From NCBI RefSeq assembly GCF_003610255.1, contig NZ_RAPS01000001.1:2976001-3040000 (forward strand): a stretch of 64,000 nucleotides of DNA, given 5' to 3'. A model generated the notes under the pieces. That model was given only the letters and a program-made list of their open reading frames with translations, ran no database searches and was not told the origin of the DNA. The first letter of the stretch is position 1. Each line of letters begins with the position of its first letter. The position numbers and the translations under genes are program-made. Positions 18,554 through 26,832 of the stretch are shown piece after piece. The DNA is from Streptomyces sp. TLI_171 (GTDB lineage Bacteria; Actinomycetota; Actinomycetes; Streptomycetales; Streptomycetaceae).

Positions 18554-20251
18554 ATGCCGAAGGCACCCACCAACGACCTCCTCGACCGGGCCCGGGCCTG
18601 GCTGGCGGAGGACCCCGACCCGCAGACCCGCGACGAGCTGACCGCGCTGCTGGCCGCCGCCGAGGGTCCGGACGCGGAGGCGGAGGAGCGGATCGCCTGG
18701 TCGGACCTGGCCGACCGGTTCTCCGGGCGGCTGCAGTTCGGCACCGCCGGGCTGCGCGGCGAGCTGGGCACCGGCCCGATGCGGATGAACCGCGCCGTGG
18801 TGATCCGCGCGGCCGCCGGCCTCGCCGCGTACGTCCGGAAGAACCCGGCGCTCGGCGACCTGGTGGTGATCGGCTACGACGCCCGCCACAAGTCGTACGA
18901 CTTCGCGCTCGACACCGCCGCCGTGGTGGTCGGCGCCGGTCTGCGCGCCGCGCTGCTCCCCCGCCCGCTGCCCACCCCCGTGCTGGCGTACGCGATCCGG
19001 CACCTGGGCGCGGCGGCCGGCGTGGTGGTGACGGCCAGTCACAACCCGCCGCAGGACAACGGCTACAAGGTGTACCTCGGCGACGGCTCGCAGATCGTCC
19101 CGCCCGCGGACGCCGACATCGCCGCCGAGATCGACGCGCTCGGCGCGCTCGCCGACATCCCGCGCGCCGGGTCCGGCTGGGAGCTGCTCGGCGAGGACGT
19201 CCTGGACGCCTACCTCGGCCGGGCGGTGTCCGTGCTGGACGCCGACGGGCCGCGCGAGCTCGCCACCGTCTACACCCCGCTGCACGGCGTCGGCCGCGAC
19301 GTGCTGCTCGCCGCCTTCGACCGGGCCGGGTTCCCCGCGCCCACCGTGGTCGCCGAACAGGCCGAGCCCGACCCGGACTTCCCGACCGTGGCGTTCCCCA
19401 ACCCGGAGGAGCCCGGCGCGATGGACCTCGCGTTCGCCGCCGCCCGCGCCGCCCGCCCCGACCTGGTGATCGCCAACGACCCGGACGCCGACCGGTGCGC
19501 CGTCGCCGTCCCCACTGCCGACGGCGACTGGCGGATGCTGCGCGGCGACGAGGTCGGCGCGCTGCTGGGCGCGGCGCTCGCGGCCAAGGGCGCCCGCGGC
19601 GTCTTCGCCACCACCATCGTCTCCTCCACCCTGCTCGGCAAGATCGCCGCCGCGGCCGGGCTGGGCTACGCGGAGACCCTCACCGGCTTCAAGTGGATCT
19701 CCCGCACCGAGGACATCCGCTACGGCTACGAGGAAGCCCTCGGCTACTGCGTCGACCCGGACGGCGTCCGCGACAAGGACGGCATCACCGCCGCGCTGGA
19801 GATCGCCGAACTCGCCGCCCGCCTCAAGCGCGACGGCCGCACCCTCACCGACCTGCTGGACGAACTCGCCCTCGCGCACGGCCTGCACGCCACCGACCAG
19901 CTCTCGGTCCGGGTCGACGACCTCTCGGTCATCGCCGACGCAATGGCCGCCCTGCGCGACAAGCCCCCCGTCGAGCTGGCCGGCCTCACCGTCGCCCGCG
20001 CCGACGACCTCACCGCGGGCACCCCCGACCTGCCCCCCACCGACGGCCTGCGCTACTTCCTCTCCGGCCCCGCCGTCGGCTCCGCCCGCGTCGTGGTCCG
20101 CCCCTCCGGCACCGAGCCCAAGCTCAAGTGCTACCTGGAGGTCGTCCTCCCGGTCGCCTCCGCCGCCGACCTCCCCGCCGCCCACGACCGGGCCCGCGCC
20201 CTGCTGGCCCTCCTCAAGCAGGACTTCGCGGTCGCGGCCGGCCTGGCCTGA
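18554..20251 (+). CDS. Phospho-sugar mutase (phosphomannomutase/phosphoglucomutase family)
   Basis: This 565-residue alpha-D-phosphohexomutase has all four domains. The catalytic phosphoserine loop is TASHNPPQDNGYK, the metal-binding loop is NDPDADRCA, the sugar-binding loop is GYEEALGY, and the phosphate-binding loop is RPSGTEPKLK. Its position after purine nucleoside phosphorylase suggests that it interconverts (deoxy)ribose-1-phosphate and 5-phosphate, the phosphopentomutase step before DeoC. Phosphoglucomutase activity is the alternative. ATG 18554 is taken because the conserved N-terminal helix begins there; the frame is open far upstream by GC bias. A GGGAGCGGGC purine stretch precedes it. 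Confidence 0.9.
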   Translation: MPKAPTNDLLDRARAWLAEDPDPQTRDELTALLAAAEGPDAEAEERIAWSDLADRFSGRLQFGTAGLRGELGTGPMRMNRAVVIRAAAGLAAYVRKNPALGDLVVIGYDARHKSYDFALDTAAVVVGAGLRAALLPRPLPTPVLAYAIRHLGAAAGVVVTASHNPPQDNGYKVYLGDGSQIVPPADADIAAEIDALGALADIPRAGSGWELLGEDVLDAYLGRAVSVLDADGPRELATVYTPLHGVGRDVLLAAFDRAGFPAPTVVAEQAEPDPDFPTVAFPNPEEPGAMDLAFAAARAARPDLVIANDPDADRCAVAVPTADGDWRMLRGDEVGALLGAALAAKGARGVFATTIVSSTLLGKIAAAAGLGYAETLTGFKWISRTEDIRYGYEEALGYCVDPDGVRDKDGITAALEIAELAARLKRDGRTLTDLLDELALAHGLHATDQLSVRVDDLSVIADAMAALRDKPPVELAGLTVARADDLTAGTPDLPPTDGLRYFLSGPAVGSARVVVRPSGTEPKLKCYLEVVLPVASAADLPAAHDRARALLALLKQDFAVAAGLA

Positions 20252-20271
20252 CCCTCCGTCACCACCCCTGC

Positions 20272-20300
20272 AGGGCCCGGGCCGTCGATGCCCGGGCCCT
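20272..20300. terminator. Bidirectional terminator after the mutase
   Basis: An 11-bp perfect stem (20272-20282 with 20290-20300) and 7-base loop overlap the stop of the convergent ArsR gene. Confidence 0.75.
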
Positions 20301-20631
20301 ACTTGGTGCTCCGGTAGGCCGTCACCACGGTGGCGAGCAGGCCGGGGAAGCGGTCCTCCAGGTCGGTGGCCCGGAGGGTGGTGAGGCGGCGGTTGGCCTC
20401 TTCGCGGTGGCGGATCAGGCCGGCTTCGCGGAGGACCTTGAAGTGGTGGCTGAGGGTGGAGGGGGCGACGTCCACGGGGAAGGTGCCGCAGGCGCGTTCG
20501 GGTTCGGCGCTGAGGGTCTCCACGATGGTCATCCGGGTGGGGTCGGAGAGGGCGTGCAGGACGTCCAGCAGGTCGATGTCGGCGGCCTCGGGGTAGTGGG
20601 GCGCCTCGCGGCGGCGGCTGGCACGGGGCAC
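20299..20631 (-). CDS. ArsR family winged-helix repressor
   Basis: This 110-residue regulator has a winged helix (LLDVLHALSDPTRMTIVETL...STLSHHFKVLREAGLIRHREE). It has two cysteines or fewer and no clear CxC metal site, so it may sense something other than a metal. GTG 20631 follows an AGGAGGAG ribosome site; the longer frame upstream runs over the operators. It is divergent from the quinone oxidoreductase gene, and two palindromes between them are the likely binding sites, giving control of both directions. Confidence 0.88.
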   Translation of the reverse strand: MPRASRRREAPHYPEAADIDLLDVLHALSDPTRMTIVETLSAEPERACGTFPVDVAPSTLSHHFKVLREAGLIRHREEANRRLTTLRATDLEDRFPGLLATVVTAYRSTK

Positions 20632-20651
20632 GGGGCACTCCTCCTGCGATG

Positions 20652-20667
20652 TTCGACAGTTGTCGAA
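20652..20667. promoter_or_regulatory. ArsR-type operator 1
   Basis: A perfect palindrome TTCGACA-GT-TGTCGAA lies just upstream of the ArsR ribosome site. Confidence 0.65.
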
Positions 20668-20683
20668 GCTGCGTGGTACTAAT

Positions 20684-20699
20684 TTCGACGTTCGTAGAA
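20684..20699. promoter_or_regulatory. ArsR-type operator 2
   Basis: TTCGACG-TT-CGTAGAA is a near copy (one mismatch between its arms) of operator 1, 32 bp centre to centre, or about three DNA turns. Confidence 0.6.
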
Positions 20700-20732
20700 C
20701 ATCGTATCTGCAGGCGCTCCAGGGGGACCACC

Positions 20733-21716
20733 ATGCGCGCACTCGTGATGACCGAAGCCGGCGGCGCCGAGCACAGCCACGTCCGGGAGGTCGAACCGCC
20801 GCAGCCCGGCCCCGGCCAGGTCGCGATCCGGGTCGCCTACGCCGGACTCAACTTCGTCGACGTGATGGCCCGCCGCGGCGACGGCGGCTACACCGCCGCC
20901 TGGCCGCACCACCCCGGCAAGGAGGTGGCCGGCACCGTCCTCGCCCTCGGCCCGGGCGTCACCCACCTCGCCATCGGCACCCCGGTGGTGGCCGCCACCC
21001 ACGCCGGCGGACTCGCCGAGGTCGCCCTCGCCGACGCCGACCTCACCGTCCCCGTCCCGGACGGGGTGCCGCTGGAAGCCGCGGCCGCCGCCCCGCTCGG
21101 ACTCGCCACCGCACTGCTGCTGCTCACCGACGCCGGGCGCTTCACCCCCGGCGACACGGTGCTCGTGCACTCCGCGAGCGGCGGCATCGGCGGCGCCGTC
21201 GCCCGCCTGCTCCCACTGCTCGGCGGCGGCCGACTGCTCGGCACCGTCGGCCGCCCCGCGAAGGCCGCGGCCGCCGAACGCACCGGCTACGACGCGGTGT
21301 TCGCCCGCGACGCCGACCTCGCCGACCGGCTGCGCGAGGCGAGCGGCGGACGGATCGACCTGGTGCTCGACCCGCTCGGCACCGACAGCCTGGAACTGGA
21401 CCTCGACCTGCTCGCACCCGGCGGCCGGATCGTCCTGTTCGGCAACGCGGCCGGCGAACGCCCCGCCGACCTCCCGCCGTTCGGCCGACTGCTGGGCGCC
21501 AACGCCACCCTCACCGGGTTCAGCCACAGCGCCCTCCTGGCCGGCGCGCCCGGCAAGGTCGCCGACGCGATCCGCCGCACCCTCGACCTGCTCGCCACCG
21601 GCGCCCTCGACGCCCCGGTGACCGTCCTCCCCGACCTCACCGCCGTCCCGGCCGCCCACGACCTGCTGGCCACCGGCCACGCGGAGGGCAAGTACGTGGT
21701 CGCCCTGCAGGGCTGA
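20733..21716 (+). CDS. Zinc-independent NADPH:quinone oxidoreductase (MDR family)
   Basis: This 327-residue medium-chain dehydrogenase/reductase of the quinone oxidoreductase type has an N-terminal GroES-like domain (YAGLNFVDVMARRG), the nucleotide loop ASGGIGGAVARLLP, and a C-terminal TGFSHSALL block. The zinc ligands are absent. It would reduce quinones or enones with NADPH. An AGGGGGACC ribosome site precedes ATG 20733. It is divergently paired with the ArsR gene, whose two operators lie in the shared promoter region, so it is probably the repressor's target. Confidence 0.88.
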   Translation: MRALVMTEAGGAEHSHVREVEPPQPGPGQVAIRVAYAGLNFVDVMARRGDGGYTAAWPHHPGKEVAGTVLALGPGVTHLAIGTPVVAATHAGGLAEVALADADLTVPVPDGVPLEAAAAAPLGLATALLLLTDAGRFTPGDTVLVHSASGGIGGAVARLLPLLGGGRLLGTVGRPAKAAAAERTGYDAVFARDADLADRLREASGGRIDLVLDPLGTDSLELDLDLLAPGGRIVLFGNAAGERPADLPPFGRLLGANATLTGFSHSALLAGAPGKVADAIRRTLDLLATGALDAPVTVLPDLTAVPAAHDLLATGHAEGKYVVALQG

Positions 21717-22098
21717 CCAGCGCCCGGGAAGGCGTCGTTATGGAAACGTGACATCACCGTCCGGAGTCGGACCTTCACGGAACCCGCTGGAACGGTGCCA
21801 CTCAAGGCGATGATCACTCACGCTCGGTAGTGAAGTGGCGTGGGATTCCAGGCGAAACCGGGATGAAGATCGCCAACGATCCCGCTTGTCCGGATCGGCG
21901 GTATACGGAAAGCTCTCCATCGGTCCGAGCCCCGCCACACAGGCTCGCTCGGTCCGATCTGTGGGCTGGCCGAGAAGGCCGGCAAGTCCGCCCCCGTCCC
22001 GAATCTGAGCAGCGGCAGGCCGACCTTCTGGGGCCGAGAACGGCTTCGCGTACGGCCGGAGTCAGTGGCAGATCTACGCCTCGCCTACCACGAGGGCA
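21717..22098. other. Intergenic region of lower GC without a recognised gene
   Basis: This stretch is noticeably less GC-biased than its surroundings and carries no ORF with recognisable motifs. It and the inverted repeat after it may be the remnant edge of an acquired segment that includes the next gene. Confidence 0.45.
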
Positions 22099-22162
22099 GT
22101 GTCAGCACAGGTGGTCCGGCGAGTTCCTGACCCCGCCGGACCACCCGTGCTGAGCCTGACAC
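22099..22162. repeat. Large imperfect inverted repeat
   Basis: The left arm (22099-22120, GTGTCAG..CAC..GGTGGTCCGGC) pairs with the right arm (22135-22162) across a 14-base centre with small bulges. It may act as a terminator ahead of the VanZ-like gene or be a relic end of a mobile segment. Confidence 0.5.
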
Positions 22163-22238
22163 GTTGATCACTCGGGGCGGGCGCGGGCTGGGCCCGAGCC
22201 CGTCCCGTGCCCTTGTCCGATCCCATCCCGGAAGACCG

Positions 22239-23519
22239 ATGATCGAAGCGTCCCTCTCCGCCGCTCCTGCCCTGTTCCCCGCCTTTGCCGTGCTGGGTCT
22301 GATCTTCGGGCTCGTGGCCTTACGGCTTGCCAGGCGCAAGCAGCGGAAGCCCTTCACGGCGGTGCTCTTGGGCCTGTCGCTGGCCGGCGAGACCGCGGCG
22401 ACGCTGACGCCGACCATCAGCGGGTCGTGGGGCGAGCCGACGTGTTCGATCGGCTCCGGAGTGTGGGACACCGCCATGACTCAGCAGGGGCTGATGAACC
22501 TCGCGATGTACATCCCGGTCGCCTTCTTCGGCGTGCTGGTACTCCGGCGGCCGCTGACCGTTCTCGCCTCGTGCGGGGTGCTTTCTGCAGCGACCGAGGT
22601 CTGCCAGACCCTGTTGGGGACCGGGCGTTCCTGTGACGCGGCGGATCTTGTCGACAACGTCGTCGGTGCGCTCGTCGGTACCGTCGCTGCGGTCGTCTGG
22701 CTGTGGCTCCGCCGTTCCGAGCCGTTGTCGGGGCGGCGGGACGTCCTGCACTCCCTGAGCACGGCCGGCACCGGTCTTGCGGCTGTCACCGCCGTCATCT
22801 GGTTGCTCGTGCCGCTTCACCGTGACGCCGCCGGGTTCGTTGCGAACCCCACGCGCGATCAGCAAGAGACGGCGGAGCGGATCGCTGCGCGGTTGTTCGG
22901 GCCGGGGACGAGGATCGAGTCGTTCGGTGTGGTGCCCGATCCCAAGGTGTCGCCCCGGCCGGTGCTCAAGACCGTCACCGATCGCGGCGGGTTCGAGACC
23001 GAGTGGCCGAGCGGGCGCCTTCTGGTCAGCGCCTCGGCCGACACTCGGGTCGACGCCGGACCCCTGACCGAGGATCAGGTCCTCGAAGCCGGCGCCGACT
23101 TCGCGGCCGCCTGGTTCTCCGATCTGACGTCGGCCGCCAACCCCACCCTCGCCTCCGCCGGCGCCGAAGGCGCCTACCTGGTCACCTACCGCCGGTACAA
23201 CGGCGACAACGTCCTGATGCCGATGCGGCTGGACATCAGCGTCTCCACGTCCGGCCGAATCATGGCGTCCTCCGCCCGGTGGGACGCCGACCCCCAGCTG
23301 CCGCACCCGACCGTCACCGCCGAGGCAGCGAAGCAACGCGCTGTCTCGACCCTTCCGGGTTCCAGGACGGACACCACGTTCCTCCTCGCGAAGCAGATCA
23401 ACGGCGAGTGGCGGCCGTGCTGGGCGGTGAACCTGGTGAAGCCGGGCGAGGACCGGAGCTCGGGGACGGTCGAGTTCATCGATGCCCTGACCGGGCAGGC
23501 CGTGGCCCACCAGGGCTGA
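22239..23519 (+). CDS. VanZ-like membrane protein with extracytoplasmic C-terminal domain; contains a TTA codon
   Basis: This 426-residue protein has a VanZ-like N-terminal region with about five membrane helices (MNLAMYIPVAFFGVLVL, ATEVCQTLLGTGRSCDAADLVDNVVGA, typical of the family). A further helix and a soluble domain of about 230 residues follow, with PepSY-like features near the C-terminus (EAAKQRAVSTLPGS...WAVNLV). A TTA leucine codon at 22320-22322 makes translation likely to depend on the developmentally controlled bldA tRNA. Its codon use is less GC-biased than its neighbours. VanZ proteins have been linked to teicoplanin/lipoglycopeptide tolerance, but the role here is unknown. Confidence 0.75.
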   Translation: MIEASLSAAPALFPAFAVLGLIFGLVALRLARRKQRKPFTAVLLGLSLAGETAATLTPTISGSWGEPTCSIGSGVWDTAMTQQGLMNLAMYIPVAFFGVLVLRRPLTVLASCGVLSAATEVCQTLLGTGRSCDAADLVDNVVGALVGTVAAVVWLWLRRSEPLSGRRDVLHSLSTAGTGLAAVTAVIWLLVPLHRDAAGFVANPTRDQQETAERIAARLFGPGTRIESFGVVPDPKVSPRPVLKTVTDRGGFETEWPSGRLLVSASADTRVDAGPLTEDQVLEAGADFAAAWFSDLTSAANPTLASAGAEGAYLVTYRRYNGDNVLMPMRLDISVSTSGRIMASSARWDADPQLPHPTVTAEAAKQRAVSTLPGSRTDTTFLLAKQINGEWRPCWAVNLVKPGEDRSSGTVEFIDALTGQAVAHQG

Positions 23520-23564
23520 CCGTCGAGGTGGAGACCGTCGACGTCTGTGGGTAGGCCGGTGCGG

Positions 23565-24236
23565 TCAGGTGGCGGCGATCACGGTGAGGAGGGCGACCAG
23601 GCCGACGGCGGTCGGGACGATGATCCACCAGGACCAGCTGACGCGGAGCTCGCCGGTGGCGGCGGGCTTGTGGGCGTTGCGCTCGGCCTGCTCGGCCAGC
23701 GACGCGACCACGGCGTCGGACCAGGCACGGGTGGGGTCGAGGTCGTCCTGGCGGTGCGCGCGGGCGGCGGGGCGGCGGGTGCTCGGGAGGCCGGGGTCGC
23801 CGTCGGCCGCGGCGCGGCTGGCCCGGCGGGTGGCGCGCTTGCGCTGGCGGAGCGAGACCGGCACCGCCCAGACCTGGAACTTGCGTCCGCCGGCGAAGAG
23901 TTCGACCGAGTACCCGGCCTTGAGTCCCTCCACGGTCGACCACGGGGCGACGATGGTGCGCAGCGGGTTGCGGACGATCAGCCGCCGGTCGTTGGCCATG
24001 ACGGCGGGCCGCAGGGTGTACGCGGCGACCGGGAAGGCGAAGACGGGTGCGGCGGCGAGGGCCACCCAGGGGGTGGCGCCGGTGCCGCTGAGCACTGCGT
24101 CGACGATCAGCCAGCCGGCGATTGCGAGCAGCATGACGCCCGCGATGAGGCCGGGGACGGAGCGGTAGACGCGGTCGGCGTACTGGGGCTCCTCGGCGGC
24201 GGACCCCGGGTCGGGTGTCCGGTCGGATTCGGTCAT
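23565..24236 (-). CDS. PH-domain membrane protein
   Basis: This 223-residue protein has two N-terminal membrane helices (VPGLIAGVMLLAIAGWLIVDAVL and the next), a bacterial PH-like segment (RRLIVRNPLRTIVAPWSTVEGLKAG...LFAGGRKFQVWAVPV), a charged linker, and a C-terminal helix (SWWIIVPTAVGLVALLTVIA). It is predicted to lie in the cytoplasmic membrane. The family is common in actinomycetes and its function is unknown. The start at 24236 (MTESDRTPD) is chosen because earlier residues are low-complexity. Confidence 0.75.
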   Translation of the reverse strand: MTESDRTPDPGSAAEEPQYADRVYRSVPGLIAGVMLLAIAGWLIVDAVLSGTGATPWVALAAAPVFAFPVAAYTLRPAVMANDRRLIVRNPLRTIVAPWSTVEGLKAGYSVELFAGGRKFQVWAVPVSLRQRKRATRRASRAAADGDPGLPSTRRPAARAHRQDDLDPTRAWSDAVVASLAEQAERNAHKPAATGELRVSWSWWIIVPTAVGLVALLTVIAAT

Positions 24237-24284
24237 GCCGTCGATTCTGCCCCAGGCCGCCGCCGCCCCCAATGGCGACTCGGG

Positions 24285-24315
24285 CACGGGACGGTCACGA
24301 ATGACCGGTCCCGTG
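24285..24315 (-). terminator. Terminator after the ABC-2 operon
   Basis: CACGGGAC/GTCCCGTG and an inner GGTCA/TGACC form a long hairpin 11 bases beyond the permease stop. Confidence 0.7.
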
Positions 24316-24325
24316 ACCTGGGGTG

Positions 24326-25066
24326 TCAGGCGGTGCGGCGGCGCAGGGTGGCCGCGCCGAGGGCGAGGGCGAGCAGCGCGCACCCGGCGACCACGGCGAG
24401 GTCGGCGATCACCCGGCCGCCGAGTCCGCTGTCGGCGGTGATCCGGCTCATCGCGTCGACGGCGTAGGAGAGCGGCAGCACGTCGGAGATCCAGCGGAGC
24501 ACGGTGGCCATGTCGTCGCGGGGCACGAACAGCCCGCAGAGCAGCAGTTGGGGCAGCAGCACGGCGGGCAGGAACTGGACGGCCTGGAACTCGGTGGCGG
24601 CGAACGCGGAGACCAGCAGGCCGAGCGCCATGCCGAGCAGCCCGTCGGCGACGGCGACCGCGAACAGCGCCCAGGTGGGTCCGGCGACGTCGAGGCCGAG
24701 CACGCCGATGGTGAGCGCGGAGGCGAGCGCGGCCTGCAGCAGGGCGACGGCGCCGAAGGCGAGCGCGTAGCCGAGCAGCAGGTCGAGCTTGCCGAGCGGC
24801 ATGGTGAGCAGGCGTTCCAGGGTGCCGCTGGTGCGTTCGCGGAGCATCGCGACCGAGGTGACCAGGAACATCACCAGCAGCGGGAAGACGCCGAGCAGTT
24901 CGGGGCCGATCCGGTCGAAGGTGGCGGGCTGCTGGTCGTACATGTAGCGGAGCAGCACCAGCAGCAGGCAGGGCACCAGCAGCAGCATGGCGACGGTGCG
25001 CGGGTCGTGGCGCAGTTGGGCGAGGACGCGTCCGGCGGTGGCGAGGGTGCGGCGGGTGGCGGTCAT
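24326..25066 (-). CDS. ABC-2 type exporter permease
   Basis: This 246-residue protein has six predicted membrane helices and the ABC-2 signature region (RERTSGTLERLLTMPLGKLDLLLGYALAFG). It forms the membrane part of an exporter with the ATPase gene upstream, whose stop overlaps this start by four bases (ATGA), so the two are translationally coupled. The substrate is unknown; drug or lipid export is typical of the family. Confidence 0.9.
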   Translation of the reverse strand: MTATRRTLATAGRVLAQLRHDPRTVAMLLLVPCLLLVLLRYMYDQQPATFDRIGPELLGVFPLLVMFLVTSVAMLRERTSGTLERLLTMPLGKLDLLLGYALAFGAVALLQAALASALTIGVLGLDVAGPTWALFAVAVADGLLGMALGLLVSAFAATEFQAVQFLPAVLLPQLLLCGLFVPRDDMATVLRWISDVLPLSYAVDAMSRITADSGLGGRVIADLAVVAGCALLALALGAATLRRRTA

Positions 25067-25812
25067 CGGACGGTCTCCGGTGCGGTCTGCACGAGGCTGA
25101 GGAAGGCGGCTTCGACGTCGGCGGCGCCGGTGGCGGCGAGCAGCGCGGCGGGGGTGTCGTGGGCGAGCAGGCGGCCGTCGCGCATCAGCAGCAGGCGGTC
25201 GCAGCGGGTGGCCTCGTCCATGACGTGGCTGGAGACCAGCAGGGTGGCGCCGTGGTCGGCGAGTTCCCGGAACAGCTGCCAGAGCTCCTGGCGCAGCACG
25301 GGGTCGAGGCCGACGGTGGGTTCGTCGAGGACGAGCAGTTCGGGGTGGCCGAGCAGGGCGGCGGCGAGCGAGACGCGGGCGCGCTGGCCGCCGGAGAGCC
25401 GGGCGACGGAGCTGCGGCGGTGGGCGTCCAGGCCGACCTGGCCGATCACCCGGTCCCGGTCGCCGGGCGGGGCGCCGAGGACGGCGGCGAAGTAGTCGAG
25501 GTTCTCGGCGACCGTCAGGTCGCCGTAGACGGACGGGGCCTGGGTGACGTAGCCGACCTTGTCGCGCAGGGCGGCGCTGCCGGCGGGGCGGCCGAGCACG
25601 GTGACGGCGCCGCCGGTGGTGCGCTGCACGCCGACGATGCTGCGCAGCAGGGTGGTCTTGCCGCAGCCGCTGGGGCCGAGCAGTCCGGTGACGCTGCCGC
25701 GGGGGACTTCGAGGTCGAGTCCGGGGAGCACGGGGTGTCCGCCGCGGTGGACGACGAGCCGTTCGATCCGGATCGCGGGGCCGTCGGCCGACCCCGCCGC
25801 AGAATTCATCAT
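25063..25812 (-). CDS. ABC transporter ATP-binding protein
   Basis: This 249-residue ATPase is the partner of the ABC-2 permease. Walker A is GPSGCGKTT, the signature is LSGGQRARVSLA, Walker B is LLVLDEPTVGLDP, and the H-loop is SSHVMDE. The GC-rich frame stays open for 950 bases upstream, but the conserved domain begins at RIERLVVHRGG. Two adjacent ATGs (25812, 25809) are the best starts. No ribosome site is visible before them. The operon reads away from the sigma-factor operon at 25951. Confidence 0.9.
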   Translation of the reverse strand: MMNSAAGSADGPAIRIERLVVHRGGHPVLPGLDLEVPRGSVTGLLGPSGCGKTTLLRSIVGVQRTTGGAVTVLGRPAGSAALRDKVGYVTQAPSVYGDLTVAENLDYFAAVLGAPPGDRDRVIGQVGLDAHRRSSVARLSGGQRARVSLAAALLGHPELLVLDEPTVGLDPVLRQELWQLFRELADHGATLLVSSHVMDEATRCDRLLLMRDGRLLAHDTPAALLAATGAADVEAAFLSLVQTAPETVR

Positions 25813-25918
25813 GTGATGAGTTTTGCGCGCGGGGCCCGTCCCGTCAAGACCCGGGACGCCGTCCGGTATGAGCTGCGTCACGGAGGTCAACCGGACCGGC
25901 CCCGCCGCTCGTAGCCCC

Positions 25919-25938
25919 TGCAAGCAGCCGAACTTGCA
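25919..25938 (+). promoter_or_regulatory. Small inverted repeat next to the sigma-gene ribosome site
   Basis: TGCAAG (25919-25924) pairs with CTTGCA (25933-25938), immediately before the AAGGAG ribosome site. It may tune translation of the sigma gene. The stem is only 6 bp. Confidence 0.35.
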
Positions 25939-25950
25939 AGGAGCCGACCG

Positions 25951-26457
25951 TTGACCGAGGAGGAGTTCACCGAGTTCTACCGCCACTCGGTCCGCCGGCT
26001 CACCGGCCAGCTGTACGTGGTGACCGGTGATCTGCACGAGGCCCAGGACGTGGTGCAGGAGGCGTTCGTCCGGGCCTGGGGCCACCGCCGCGGCCTGGAC
26101 CGGGAGCTCGCCCCCGAGGCCTGGGTGCGCACCGTCGCCGGCCGCCTGGCGATCAGCCGGTGGCGGCGGGCCAGGACCGCCGCCCGCGCCTGGCGGCGGC
26201 ACGGCGAGACCCCCGAGGTCGACGGGCCGGACCCGGCGTCCGTCGACCTGGCCCGCGCGCTGCGGCAGCTGACGGAGCGCCAGCGCCTGTGCGCCGCGCT
26301 GTTCTACGTCTGCGACCTGCCGGTGGACCGGATCGCCGCCGAGACCGGCCTGGCGCCCGGCACCGTCAAGGCCCACCTGTCCCGGGCCAGGGCGGCCCTC
26401 GCCCGGCAACTGGACCACCCCACCGAGCTCCGGGAGCACTCCGATGACCTCCACTGA
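25951..26457 (+). CDS. RNA polymerase sigma factor, SigE-type ECF family
   Basis: This 168-residue ECF sigma factor has region 2 (YVVTGDLHEAQDVVQEAFVRAWGH) and region 4 (LTERQRLCAALFYVCDLPVDRIAAETGLAPGTVKAHLSRARAAL). The start is TTG 25951 after an AAGGAG site. The next gene overlaps its end by 14 bases and encodes a single-TM protein that may be its anti-sigma partner, although no zinc-binding anti-sigma motif is seen. A membrane mannosyltransferase follows, so the regulon may concern the cell surface. Confidence 0.88.
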   Translation: MTEEEFTEFYRHSVRRLTGQLYVVTGDLHEAQDVVQEAFVRAWGHRRGLDRELAPEAWVRTVAGRLAISRWRRARTAARAWRRHGETPEVDGPDPASVDLARALRQLTERQRLCAALFYVCDLPVDRIAAETGLAPGTVKAHLSRARAALARQLDHPTELREHSDDLH

Positions 26458-26809
26458 CGCGCGGATCGCCGACGCCCTGCGCGCGGCGGCGGACACGGCC
26501 GCGGCCCGCACCCGCGCCGCGCCGCCGCAGCGGATCGCCGCCCGCGGCCGCCGGCGCCGCCGGGCCCGGGTCGGCGGCGCCGTGCTGGCCGCCGCCTGCC
26601 TGGCGATCGGCGTGGGCGCCGCGCTCGACCCCGGCAGGTCCGGGCCCGTGCCGCTCGGCCCGGCCGCGCCGCCCGTCCCCGCACCCGCCCCGACCGCCCG
26701 CCCGACCCCGTCGGTCACCCCCGCCCCCACGGCCGCCCGGCAGCCCACCGCCTCGGCCACCGTCTCCTCGCCGCCCGCCGGGCCCAGCTACAGCCCCGCC
26801 GCGCCCTGA
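26444..26809 (+). CDS. Single-pass membrane protein, possible anti-sigma partner
   Basis: This 121-residue protein starts inside the sigma gene. It has a short cytoplasmic helix (residues 1-35), an Arg-rich stop-transfer stretch (RGRRRRRARVG), one membrane helix (about 43-62) and a Pro/Ala/Thr-rich external tail. The layout (cytosolic part, TM, wall-spanning tail, overlap with a sigma gene) fits an anti-sigma factor, but there is no HxxxCxxC motif, so the role is inferred from context only. Confidence 0.65.
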   Translation: MTSTDARIADALRAAADTAAARTRAAPPQRIAARGRRRRRARVGGAVLAAACLAIGVGAALDPGRSGPVPLGPAAPPVPAPAPTARPTPSVTPAPTAARQPTASATVSSPPAGPSYSPAAP

Positions 26810-26832
26810 GCCCGCACCGAGCAGGAGTTCCG

